Of a stretch of 64,000 bases of DNA, positions 17,422 to 25,383 are shown piece by piece. The position numbers and the translations under genes were made by a program. Position 1 is the stretch's first letter; every line of letters begins with the position of its first letter. The notes under the pieces are model-generated. The model did no database searches and was not told the origin of the DNA. It saw only the letters and a program-made list of their open reading frames with translations. Source of the stretch: Ornithinibacillus sp. 4-3 (GTDB taxonomy: Bacteria; Bacillota; Bacilli; Bacillales; Amphibacillaceae); the NCBI RefSeq assembly GCF_040958695.1, contig NZ_CP162599.1, positions 468,001-532,000 of the forward strand, read 5' to 3'.

Positions 17422-18477
17422 TTGGAATATACTAATAAGCAAAACAACAAAACTTATTCTAGCCTTCCTGATACAAATAGAGCAGCTAAAGCTTTTCGAT
17501 CTAAGAAGGAGGCAAGACGTTATTGGATATTATTAATAACGTTAATTGTATTGGGTGCTCTTTCTTCTTTCGGACTTTTAGTGTATAACAATCCAGTTCC
17601 AGTAGATTCACCATCTTTTATTCCAATCGTTGAAAGAAGAATGATCGCTATTATAGCCATGATTATTGCTGCCGTTTGTCAGAGTATGGCGACTGTTGCA
17701 TTCCAATCGGTTACAAATAATAAGATTATAACTCCTTCACTTTTGGGATTTGAAGCACTTTATTCCACTATACATACAAGTACAATGTTTTTCTTTGGTG
17801 TCAGTGTATTTATAGGATATACTGGCACAGGACCATTTCTAGTGCAAGTAACTGTTATGGTCGTAATGTGTTTGCTGCTTTATGGATGGTTACTATCCGG
17901 GAAGTACGGAAATTTACAGCTTATGCTATTGATTGGAATCATTATTGGTACTGGATTAAGATCTTTATCGACTTTTATGAGAAAACTGCTTGCACCAGCT
18001 GAATTTGATATTCTACAGGCAAGGTTGTTTGGATCTGTAAATAATGCAGACTCCGAGTATTTTCATATAGCAATTCCAATAGTAATCATTGTAGCAATAC
18101 TTCTTTTTCTTCATTCTAAGAACTTAAATGTATTGTCGCTAGGAAAAGATATCTCTACATCTTTAGGAGTTAATCATAAAGCTAGTATCATTTATGTTCT
18201 TGTATTGGTTTCTATTTTGATGTCAGTTTCAACAGCATTGGTTGGACCGCTTACTTTCTTCGGCTTTTTAGTTGCAACCTTGAGTTATCAGTTGGCACCA
18301 ACCTATGATCATAGATATATTTTTCCAATGGCTCTTGCCACAGCATTCTTGATACTAACTGGTTCATATTTCCTGATGTATCATGTGTTTAATGCACAAG
18401 GTGTAGTTTCAATTATTATTGAAATCGTCGGTGGAATAACATTTTTAATTATAATCTTAAAGAGAAAGACTTTATGA
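17422..18477 (+). CDS. yclO: Siderophore ABC transporter permease 2 (FecCD family, YclO-like)
   Basis: A 351-residue inner-membrane permease, the second half of the importer channel. Family blocks ERRMIAIIAMIIAAVCQSMATVAFQ, NKIITPSLLGFEALY, LGVNHKASIIYVLVLV and GPLTFFGFLVATLSYQ are visible. A charged cytosolic tail of about 30 residues precedes helix 1. It starts at a TTG four bases after the yclN stop, with AAGGAGG inside the end of yclN. A strong terminator ends the unit. Confidence 0.87.
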   Translation: MEYTNKQNNKTYSSLPDTNRAAKAFRSKKEARRYWILLITLIVLGALSSFGLLVYNNPVPVDSPSFIPIVERRMIAIIAMIIAAVCQSMATVAFQSVTNNKIITPSLLGFEALYSTIHTSTMFFFGVSVFIGYTGTGPFLVQVTVMVVMCLLLYGWLLSGKYGNLQLMLLIGIIIGTGLRSLSTFMRKLLAPAEFDILQARLFGSVNNADSEYFHIAIPIVIIVAILLFLHSKNLNVLSLGKDISTSLGVNHKASIIYVLVLVSILMSVSTALVGPLTFFGFLVATLSYQLAPTYDHRYIFPMALATAFLILTGSYFLMYHVFNAQGVVSIIIEIVGGITFLIIILKRKTL

Positions 18478-18495
18478 TGATTTGAGTTTACTTTT

Positions 18496-18553
18496 ATATC
18501 CTCGCCTGTTAAAAGCGGTAATTGTTGCTTTTAACAGGCGAGGATATTTTTTG
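18496..18553 (+). terminator. Terminator of yclQNO
   Basis: A 21-bp stem (ATATCCTCGCCTGTTAAAAGC with its full complement), ten-base loop and TTTTTT. Confidence 0.93.
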
Positions 18554-18648
18554 TTCTTTGGATTAGGAAGTTTTTTGGTACAAAGTTTTTACACATAATG
18601 AGATATAAAATCTTTTTAAAGCCTTTTTTTAATTCCGCTTTTTAATTA

Positions 18649-18864
18649 TTGACAAGATATGTATTAACCGTATAATACAGTATATAGAGTGTACTATCCG
18701 CACCATACACTAAAATGCTAAAAGTGTAATGTGCTTCTTTTTTACAATAACTGTATTATCTGATTGATACACTGGACTTACATTAACAATTACTACAAAT
18801 TTATCGTAGTGTAGCGAGTGTAAGCTTCTTACTAGATGAAGTTTCGCAGTATGCTTATAGTGTA
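18649..18864 (+). promoter_or_regulatory. Promoter and AGTGTA operator cluster of the GntR-ABC operon
   Basis: TTGACA (18649-18654), a 16-base spacer and TATAAT (18671-18676). Just past the start point AGTGTA (18688-18693) and TACACT (18706-18711) form an inverted repeat, like the YtrA operator of B. subtilis. Further copies follow: AGTGTA at 18723, 18808, 18817 and 18859, and TACACT at 18768. The untranslated leader is about 220 bases long. Confidence 0.7.
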
Positions 18865-18910
18865 TTAGCCAGATGGTACAGTTTCGAAAATAAATTGAGG
18901 AGATGTAGTG

Positions 18911-19294
18911 ATGGTGATGAAATTTAACAATCGAGATCCAGTTTATGTTCAAGTCATCCGTTATTTTAAAGAGGAAATCGCTAAAGGGATGCTAGAGCCT
19001 GGGGAGGAAATTCCTTCTCGCAGAGAACTTGCTAATCGACTAAAAATAAATCCAAATACAGCACAACGTGCATATAAAGAAATGGAGGAAGAGGGATTGA
19101 TTTTTACAGAGGGGAATTTACCCAGTCGTATTACAAAGGATACCCAAATCATACAAAAAGTCCGTGAAGAATTAATTATTGAAGCAGTACAATCATTTAT
19201 ACACTCGATGCGTGCGATCAATGTTTCGTATAAAGAAGCGATAGAAATAATGGATAAAACATATCACCAAATCGAACAGGAGGAAAAGAAATGA
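18911..19294 (+). CDS. GntR-family repressor, YtrA subfamily
   Basis: A 127-residue DNA-binding regulator. The winged-helix part (about residues 10-75) carries FNNRDPVYVQVIRYFKEEI and the GntR signature LEPGEEIPSRRELANRLKINPNTAQRAYKEMEEEGL. The short helical C-terminus lacks an effector domain, as in YtrA proteins, which control linked ABC transporters during cell-wall stress. GAGGAG lies 8 bases before the ATG at 18911. GTG 18908 and ATG 18917 are alternatives. It overlaps the next gene by four bases and probably represses its own operon through the AGTGTA sites. Confidence 0.85.
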   Translation: MVMKFNNRDPVYVQVIRYFKEEIAKGMLEPGEEIPSRRELANRLKINPNTAQRAYKEMEEEGLIFTEGNLPSRITKDTQIIQKVREELIIEAVQSFIHSMRAINVSYKEAIEIMDKTYHQIEQEEKK

Positions 19295-19980
19295 TTGAGG
19301 TAAAAAACATCACCAAAAAATTTGGTAGGAAACAAGTATTAAACGGTGTTTCCTTTACGGCAAATAAAGGAGAAATCGCTTGTTTGATTGGTGTCAATGG
19401 TGTTGGTAAAACAACTATTTTAAATGCGATTATGGCGTTAACACCAATTAATAGTGGTGATATTTTAATAGATGGTAAAAAGCTGACGAAGGAAACCTTT
19501 GAGAAAATTACCTTCATCCCAGACGCGATTACGATGCTTCCTCAGATGCGTATATCAGACACAATGGAGTTTATGCAGGATTACTATAAATGCTGGAATC
19601 AAAAACAAGCAGATGAATTATTAGCCTTCTTTCGTTTAGATAAAAAAACACGTATTTCTGAGCTGTCAAAAGGGAATGCCGCAAAAGTTAATTTATTACT
19701 TGGGCTTGCATTAGATGTTGATTATTTATTGATGGATGAACCATTTTCAGGAATTGATATCTTTAGTCGCGAACAAATTGCAGAAGTCTTTACTAGTCAT
19801 TTAATAGAAAATCGTGGTGTGATCATTACAACACATGAAATTCAAGATATTGAGCATCTCATTGATAAAGCAATCTTACTTGATAATGGAATAATAGCGA
19901 AAGAATTTAATGTAGAAGAAGTAAGAGAAAATGAAGGAAAATCTGTTATAGATGTAATGAGGGAGGTATTTCGTCAATGA
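19291..19980 (+). CDS. ABC transporter ATP-binding protein, YtrB-like
   Basis: A 229-residue ATPase. Walker A GVNGVGKTT is near residue 34, Walker B is YLLMDEPFSGID and the switch is TTHEIQD. The signature motif reads LSKGNAAK in place of LSGGQ, a variant seen in this subfamily. It is coupled to the regulator upstream (ATGA overlap) and to the permease downstream (4-base overlap). The operon therefore makes a regulator-ATPase-permease set, probably with a role in envelope stress. Transported substrate unknown. Confidence 0.87.
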   Translation: MIEVKNITKKFGRKQVLNGVSFTANKGEIACLIGVNGVGKTTILNAIMALTPINSGDILIDGKKLTKETFEKITFIPDAITMLPQMRISDTMEFMQDYYKCWNQKQADELLAFFRLDKKTRISELSKGNAAKVNLLLGLALDVDYLLMDEPFSGIDIFSREQIAEVFTSHLIENRGVIITTHEIQDIEHLIDKAILLDNGIIAKEFNVEEVRENEGKSVIDVMREVFRQ

Positions 19981-20813
19981 ATAACTATTTGAAATTAGTC
20001 AGTTTCGAGTGGAATCGCTTTTTCAAGGTATATTTTGTGTTAGTGATTATTACTATTATTTCCCAAATTGCAGGAACGATTGTACAGGCGAGAAGCTATT
20101 TAACAAGCATGAATAGAACGATGGAGATGACAAGTATCTCCTCTGAACTAGAATATGTACGAGAATATGGTGAATTTTATTTTGGATCTATATCTCAATC
20201 TATGTGGTTTATTTTTCCAGTATTCTTAAGCATGATTACCTTATTAATTTATACTTTATTTATTTGGTATCGAGATTGGTTAGGGAAAAATACATTTATA
20301 TATCGTTTATTAATGCTACCTACCTCTAGATTAAATATATTTCTTGCAAAGGCGACATCAATTTTTATCATGGTACTTGGATTAGTAGCACTACAATTAA
20401 TTTTACTTTATGCACAACAAAATATTATTCAAGTTATGATTCCAGTTGATTTACGAGAAACTCTCTCTATTACAGAAATGATTAGAACATTTGATTATAT
20501 GCGCGTGTTATATCCAATCACAATCTTTGATTTTACTGTTTATTACGGGACTGGTTTACTATTAATTATTATTATCTTTACAGCAATTTTAATGGAAAGA
20601 AGCTTTCGTTGGAAGGGGATTATTCTTGGGTTAATTTATATCACTTTCTCTATACTTGTATTCTTTTCACAAATGCTTGTGACGCTGTTTACGGGAGAAG
20701 TATATCTCTATCCATTAGAAACAATGATAGTACAGATCGTTTTAGGTTTGCTAGTGTTTGGGATGTCTCTTGGAATCAGTAATTATTTATTGAAGAAAAA
20801 AGTCACAATATAG
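19977..20813 (+). CDS. ABC transporter permease of the GntR operon
   Basis: A 278-residue membrane protein with six predicted helices (about 18-36, 76-98, 118-142, 178-202, 212-235 and 245-268). It has a periplasmic stretch after helix 1 that includes RSYLTSMNRTMEMTS. It overlaps the ATPase gene by four bases, so the two are translated together. No strong family signature beyond ABC-2-like topology was recognised. Confidence 0.75.
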   Translation: MNNYLKLVSFEWNRFFKVYFVLVIITIISQIAGTIVQARSYLTSMNRTMEMTSISSELEYVREYGEFYFGSISQSMWFIFPVFLSMITLLIYTLFIWYRDWLGKNTFIYRLLMLPTSRLNIFLAKATSIFIMVLGLVALQLILLYAQQNIIQVMIPVDLRETLSITEMIRTFDYMRVLYPITIFDFTVYYGTGLLLIIIIFTAILMERSFRWKGIILGLIYITFSILVFFSQMLVTLFTGEVYLYPLETMIVQIVLGLLVFGMSLGISNYLLKKKVTI

Positions 20814-20826
20814 GAGGAGAGAGCAT

Positions 20827-22128
20827 ATGAAACGATATTGGAAAATAACAGTGACGCTATTAATAATAATCGTTACACTTGGGATTTTTTATAGTCAAAC
20901 AACTTCAGCGATTAAAAATATAGATTTGCGAATCAATAAGATCTCAGGGGATGAAACAGTTTTAGAAGATGTGAAAATCCGGGGATCAGTAGAGGAGATG
21001 GGTTCATATATATGGGAAGATTTTACATTTGAAGATAATCAGATTGACTTTTATTCTGATAATTCTATTTCGAAACGTTTTAAAGCTACATCAGATAAAA
21101 CGTTTGAACGTCTATATAAAGACCATAAAAATTTTCTCCGCGGAAAAATAACTGGGAAATCAGAAGATCCAACTATGTTTTATGAGGATGATAAACAGCT
21201 AATATATGCTGAAATTATATCAGATCGTAGGATTTTAACTGGCGATACATCAAACTATAGATTCTTCATTGATGTATTAGATAAAGAGACAAATAAAAGT
21301 AATTCCTTTAAGCTACCTGTACCAGATCAAAAAGATACGAACTATATGGATGTTGTAGATGTACAATTAGTGAATGATGAATTAGTAGTAACTGCATTAA
21401 GAAGTGGAGATTTTTCTGAAGTATGGACCCATGAAAATTATGAGGAAAATCATGTGCTAACAGATACTTATCATGTGTATCGTTTTGATATAAATAAACA
21501 AGAGCTACTAAGCAAAGAGGAAATTGATATTCCTTTTGATTCTTCAGCAGAGAACATTGAAGAAATCGATTTTATCAATTTATTTATGGTATCAAAGGAA
21601 AATTCTTTACAATCAAACCCTTATCATGTGATTGCTGTTAAATTTTATGAAGAAAATATTATCTCAGTAGAATATGGTTCAGATGGATCACATTCTGAAT
21701 CCTATGAAAATAAATTGGTAGATCAGCAATTATTTGTTTATCAGCTTGAAACAGGTGAGCTAAATAAACTTGATTTACCAGAGGACATTCTGCTAAATGC
21801 TACTTTTTACAAAATGGATCATCATAAATTGTATCTTAGTATAGCAGATGGAGATCGGTTAGAAGTGGCGATTATAGATATTGAAACAAATGAGATAGAA
21901 GGAACCGTAGCTATTGGGCAAGCAAATGAATTTTATGGTGAATTTATTGAAGTTGCTGATAATAAACTTTATATATTATCAGGAGATATGGAAGCAAGTT
22001 CAGCAGCATCTATCATGGTATTAGACCTTATAACAGAAGAGATTCTTTATGAGGGAGAAATTGAAGTATTAAAAAATGATGAAAAAGCATTTAATATTCA
22101 CTTTGGATCCATAAAAGTCTATAAATAG
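20827..22128 (+). CDS. Uncharacterised exported/anchored protein of the GntR-ABC operon
   Basis: A 433-residue protein with one N-terminal hydrophobic segment (about residues 6-24, KITVTLLIIIVTLGIFYSQ) and no lipobox, so it is probably membrane-anchored facing outward. The rest is beta-rich, with repeats of the form KLYLSIADGDRLEVAIID and KLYILSGDMEASSAASIMVLD that look like blades of a propeller-like fold. It begins 13 bases after the permease stop with GGAGGAGAG before the ATG and is last in the operon. A sensory or accessory role for the transporter is inference. Confidence 0.6.
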   Translation: MKRYWKITVTLLIIIVTLGIFYSQTTSAIKNIDLRINKISGDETVLEDVKIRGSVEEMGSYIWEDFTFEDNQIDFYSDNSISKRFKATSDKTFERLYKDHKNFLRGKITGKSEDPTMFYEDDKQLIYAEIISDRRILTGDTSNYRFFIDVLDKETNKSNSFKLPVPDQKDTNYMDVVDVQLVNDELVVTALRSGDFSEVWTHENYEENHVLTDTYHVYRFDINKQELLSKEEIDIPFDSSAENIEEIDFINLFMVSKENSLQSNPYHVIAVKFYEENIISVEYGSDGSHSESYENKLVDQQLFVYQLETGELNKLDLPEDILLNATFYKMDHHKLYLSIADGDRLEVAIIDIETNEIEGTVAIGQANEFYGEFIEVADNKLYILSGDMEASSAASIMVLDLITEEILYEGEIEVLKNDEKAFNIHFGSIKVYK

Positions 22129-22131
22129 AAC

Positions 22132-22163
22132 AAAGGCTCATGGGAATGTCCATGAGCCTTTTA
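22132..22163. terminator. Bidirectional terminator
   Basis: AAAGGCTCATGG pairs perfectly with CCATGAGCCTTT around GAATGT, flanked by a T-run, between convergent genes. Confidence 0.85.
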
Positions 22164-22487
22164 CTGTATAATGTTCTGATATAGCTTGTCTATTTTTTGA
22201 TCTAATAGATCCAAATGTACTATTCTTGCTTCACGAATATATTCTTTTTCTTCAAAAAATAGTAGGAGCACAGGAACAGTAAAAATAGAGAATCTACTTG
22301 CAACTTCAGGAACTTCTGTAGCATCGATATGAGCCAGTTGAATAGCGGGGTAATCCTCTAGCAATTGCTGGACCTGTGGGAGGAGGCCGTGACAAACACT
22401 GCAATTTGGCTGTGAAATATAAAGAAAAGCAAGCGAATGTGTATGAATAAAATCAGTAACAGCTTCAATAGAATGTAAATGAGTCAT
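22161..22487 (-). CDS. Thioredoxin-like protein
   Basis: A 108-residue cytosolic protein with the thioredoxin fold. The redox pair is C29-S-V-C32 (QPNCSVCHG), and cis-proline region IFTVPVLLLF lies near residue 75. The active site CSVC departs from the usual CGPC, so its potential and partners may differ. Short thioredoxin-like proteins of this type occur in many Bacillaceae. It stands alone, between the ABC operon and a spore coat gene. Confidence 0.82.
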   Translation of the reverse strand: MTHLHSIEAVTDFIHTHSLAFLYISQPNCSVCHGLLPQVQQLLEDYPAIQLAHIDATEVPEVASRFSIFTVPVLLLFFEEKEYIREARIVHLDLLDQKIDKLYQNIIQ

Positions 22488-22577
22488 ATATTATATTCTC
22501 TCCTTTGCTGCATTGTAACATAGAAAAGGAGAAAATTACCTAGAAATTGCTTTCCAGGTAATACTCTCCTTTTTTCC

Positions 22578-23156
22578 TTAGTCTTCGTCGCGAGCACGTA
22601 ATGGGGTAATTGGATCAAGACAAGAAATTCCGCAGAAACAGTCTAAATCAACGGTGATACAAATTCCTGTAGCACGGAAGTTTCGAGTTCCCTCTGGTAT
22701 GAAATCACAGACACTCTGTCCCTTACAATGTTCGTGTGAATGTTTTTCCTCATGCTCATGGTTTCTTCGGTGACGAACAGGTACTAATAATTCTAAGCGC
22801 ACACAATCTTCATTTCCATTGACAAATGATTTTGCACGGAAAATAGGTGATTCAAAGCACTCAAATTCTTCGCGCTCTGATCTTCGGCTATGCTCTCTCC
22901 TTACACCTGCGCCAACAAATGGTTTACAGTTGCCTTTACAGAATAAAATAAATGGAATCGTGTTATGACGTAAACGTTCTCTGTTTTCTTCAAATGGGGA
23001 AAGTAATTCTTCAATAGACCGATCACAGCTAGTGAAGCATGTATCCTCTTCAGCTTCTACTGCACGACGTTGAGCACGAATAATTTTGCGAATAACATCT
23101 TTTACGCAATCATCTCCATTAAAGTTTCCTCTTGAACCTGAACAATTGCAGCTCAT
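22578..23156 (-). CDS. Spore coat protein, CotY/CotZ family
   Basis: A 192-residue cysteine-rich protein of the outer coat/crust or exosporium (CotY, CotZ, ExsY). It begins MSCNCSGSRG, then the family block CVKDVIRKIIRAQ and CFTSCDRSIEELLSP, with further cysteines in FCKGNCKPFVG, ECFESPIFRAK and the C-terminal DLDCFCGISCLDPI. An inserted R/E/H-rich segment (about residues 85-95 and 128-142) looks unlike B. subtilis CotZ. The ATG at 23156 is 8 bases from GGAGAG. An in-frame TTG at 23162 is too close to that RBS. A weak CATA-type motif upstream could be a late mother-cell promoter. Confidence 0.85.
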   Translation of the reverse strand: MSCNCSGSRGNFNGDDCVKDVIRKIIRAQRRAVEAEEDTCFTSCDRSIEELLSPFEENRERLRHNTIPFILFCKGNCKPFVGAGVRREHSRRSEREEFECFESPIFRAKSFVNGNEDCVRLELLVPVRHRRNHEHEEKHSHEHCKGQSVCDFIPEGTRNFRATGICITVDLDCFCGISCLDPITPLRARDED

Positions 23157-23391
23157 TAGCAAATCTCTCCTTTACATAATTATCTTGCACTATCACTATA
23201 TGTCACAAGATTTAATGTACTTGTTTGATAGTCTATTTCTATGAAAAATGAAGCATTTGTCCAAGATTTTTATAGAAACAATTGTTTGTCCTAGGAGAGA
23301 TGCTCATGCAATGAAGAAAAAGGAGCATATAAATAAAGTACAACGCTGATGATTGACAGCGGATTTTTCTCAACCCATAAATAACCTGTAG

Positions 23392-23431
23392 GAGTATAGA
23401 CATTGATAAATGTTCTATACTCTCTTTTTTT
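23392..23431 (+). terminator. Terminator-like hairpin with no gene before it
   Basis: GAGTATAGA (23392-23400) pairs with TCTATACTC (23414-23422); CATT/AATG extends the stem; TTTTTTT follows. It sits in the 563-base gap between two divergent genes, so nothing known is transcribed into it. The gap also holds TTGACA-N17-CATAAA ending near 23384 and a 12-bp palindrome AAACAATTGTTT (23276-23287). From 23440 to 23719 only AT-rich sequence was seen. Confidence 0.7.
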
Positions 23432-23719
23432 GAGGGGGAAAGAATGAGGGGGGCAAATAATCTATTGGTGATATTCGAATAATATATAAAATCTTTTTAT
23501 GATATCAGATAATTAAATTTAATTTGTTTTATCAGAATATTAAAATTAAAATTAAACGAACGGAGAAAGATTTTTGTATAAGGGATGGGATAAGTAAGAA
23601 GCATACATTCATAAAAGTAATTGTACCTTTATAAAGATGAAGTAACTTGATAAATGGTTTACAAATTAACTCATCTAACCATTTGAATGATTCAGAGTAT
23701 TTTACAAAGGCGGGATAAA

Positions 23720-25084
23720 ATGACTAATAGGGAGCAAATAAAAAAATACATAAATAAAAACCAAAAGGAATTTATAGATGTTTTATTTACTTTATTAAAG
23801 CAACCCAGTATCAGTTCTCAAAATATAGGAATAAAAGAATGTGCTGATTTATTGCAAGGAATAATGAAAAAAGCAGGAATTGAAAATGTAAAGATAATGG
23901 AATCTAATGGCCACCCATTTGTATATGGAGATTTAATGTCACCAGAAAATGAGTTTACGCTTTTAATCTATGGTCATTATGATGTTCAACCACCAGAACC
24001 ACTTGATAAATGGATTTCACCGCCATTTAAGCCCATTATTCGTAATAATAAAATTTACGCACGCGGTGTTGGCGATAATAAGGGACAATTATTAGCCCAT
24101 ATTTTGGCTGTGAAAACCTTATTAGACCTTCAAGGATCTATCCCAATTAATTTAAAATTCATTTTTGACGGTGAAGAAGAGAATGGGAGCCCTAATTTAA
24201 AACCTTTTATGGTAAAGCATAAAGAAATGTTACAAGCAGATTTAATTTATCGTTCAGATGGTCCACTTGATAGTAGTGGTGCACCAATCATTAATTTGGG
24301 CGGACGGGGGATGGTATCTTTAGAGTTAACAGCTACAGGTGCGGACCGTGACCATCATTCTGGAAATAAAGGAAATATAGTACCAAACCCTGCTTGGAAA
24401 TTAATTGATTTATTAAGCGCGTTGCGTACACCAGATGGTACTGTTCAAGTTGAAGGATTTTATGATGATGTTCGAGCATTAAGCGAAAGAGATTTAGAAA
24501 TTATTCGTTCCAATTATTTTGATGCAGATGAAAAAGCAAAAACTTATGGTTTAAAACATTTAGACATGGATGGTGAAACCTATTTTAAAAATAAATCAGT
24601 TGTCCCAACATTTAATATTAATGGTATAGCAAGCGGATATATGGGTGAAGGTCATAAAACCATTATTCCAAGCACTGCAACAGTAAGACTTGATGTTAGG
24701 CTAGTAGCGGATCAAGATCCTAGAGATATTTTCAATAAAATCAAAAATCATATTCAAAAAATAGCACCTGATATAAAAGTAAGTGGAGAAGGCTCATTTC
24801 CTCCATCGCGTATTCCCACTGATTTACCTGTTGTACAAGCTGTTATTAAATCGATTGAAAAAACATATGAACAAAAAGCTTTGATTTTCCTAGCAGCAGG
24901 TTCTTCAGGCCCAAACAACATCTTTACAGATGTGCTTAACAAACCATCGATAAGTGTACCTTATGCTAACGCAGATGAAGACAATCATGCACCAAATGAA
25001 AATATGAATGTCGATTTATTCTTCAAAGGAATTGAGGCAAGTTGTAATGTAATGAATGATTTAGCGGATGATGAACCATCGTAA
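23720..25084 (+). CDS. M20-family metallopeptidase (dipeptidase)
   Basis: A 454-residue cytosolic zinc peptidase. Metal and catalytic motifs appear in order: IYGHYDVQPP (His, Asp), GVGDNKGQ (bridging Asp), FDGEEENGSPN (Glu pair), YRSDGP (Asp) and the dimerisation domain DHHSGNKGN. The end DEDNHAPNENM supplies the last histidine. The pattern fits the CPG2/dipeptidase branch and not PepT. The start at 23720 follows AAAGGCGGG. An earlier ATG at 23687 has no RBS. It is followed by a peptide-binding lipoprotein gene, which suggests a small peptide-scavenging locus. Confidence 0.87.
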   Translation: MTNREQIKKYINKNQKEFIDVLFTLLKQPSISSQNIGIKECADLLQGIMKKAGIENVKIMESNGHPFVYGDLMSPENEFTLLIYGHYDVQPPEPLDKWISPPFKPIIRNNKIYARGVGDNKGQLLAHILAVKTLLDLQGSIPINLKFIFDGEEENGSPNLKPFMVKHKEMLQADLIYRSDGPLDSSGAPIINLGGRGMVSLELTATGADRDHHSGNKGNIVPNPAWKLIDLLSALRTPDGTVQVEGFYDDVRALSERDLEIIRSNYFDADEKAKTYGLKHLDMDGETYFKNKSVVPTFNINGIASGYMGEGHKTIIPSTATVRLDVRLVADQDPRDIFNKIKNHIQKIAPDIKVSGEGSFPPSRIPTDLPVVQAVIKSIEKTYEQKALIFLAAGSSGPNNIFTDVLNKPSISVPYANADEDNHAPNENMNVDLFFKGIEASCNVMNDLADDEPS

Positions 25085-25383
25085 TAGAGTAAAAATAACA
25101 CTAGTCCAGAATGTTAGATAAATCATTATTTAATGTTTTCTATTCAATATAGTTTATATAATATCTGGCACCCAAAATTAGGAAAAATTTTGCGTATTAA
25201 TAAACTAAGTAAAATGCTAAATAAGCTGCATAAAGGATGATTTTCATTAACTAAATTTCCTGAAAAACTGTTGAGGGAGGTGAATGTTTTTTGTGCTATT
25301 TAACTTATCTAGAAAGCTTATTTTAGAGGCATAAGAATTACAAGTGTAGATATGAGGGGGTATAAAAGATTAAGTATTTAAGT

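Noticed and set aside
25263..25335. Short frame MFFVLFNLSRKLILEA with a good RBS before the second lipoprotein gene
   Set aside because: Sixteen codons, no family likeness. It may be a leader peptide or debris; not enough to call a gene.
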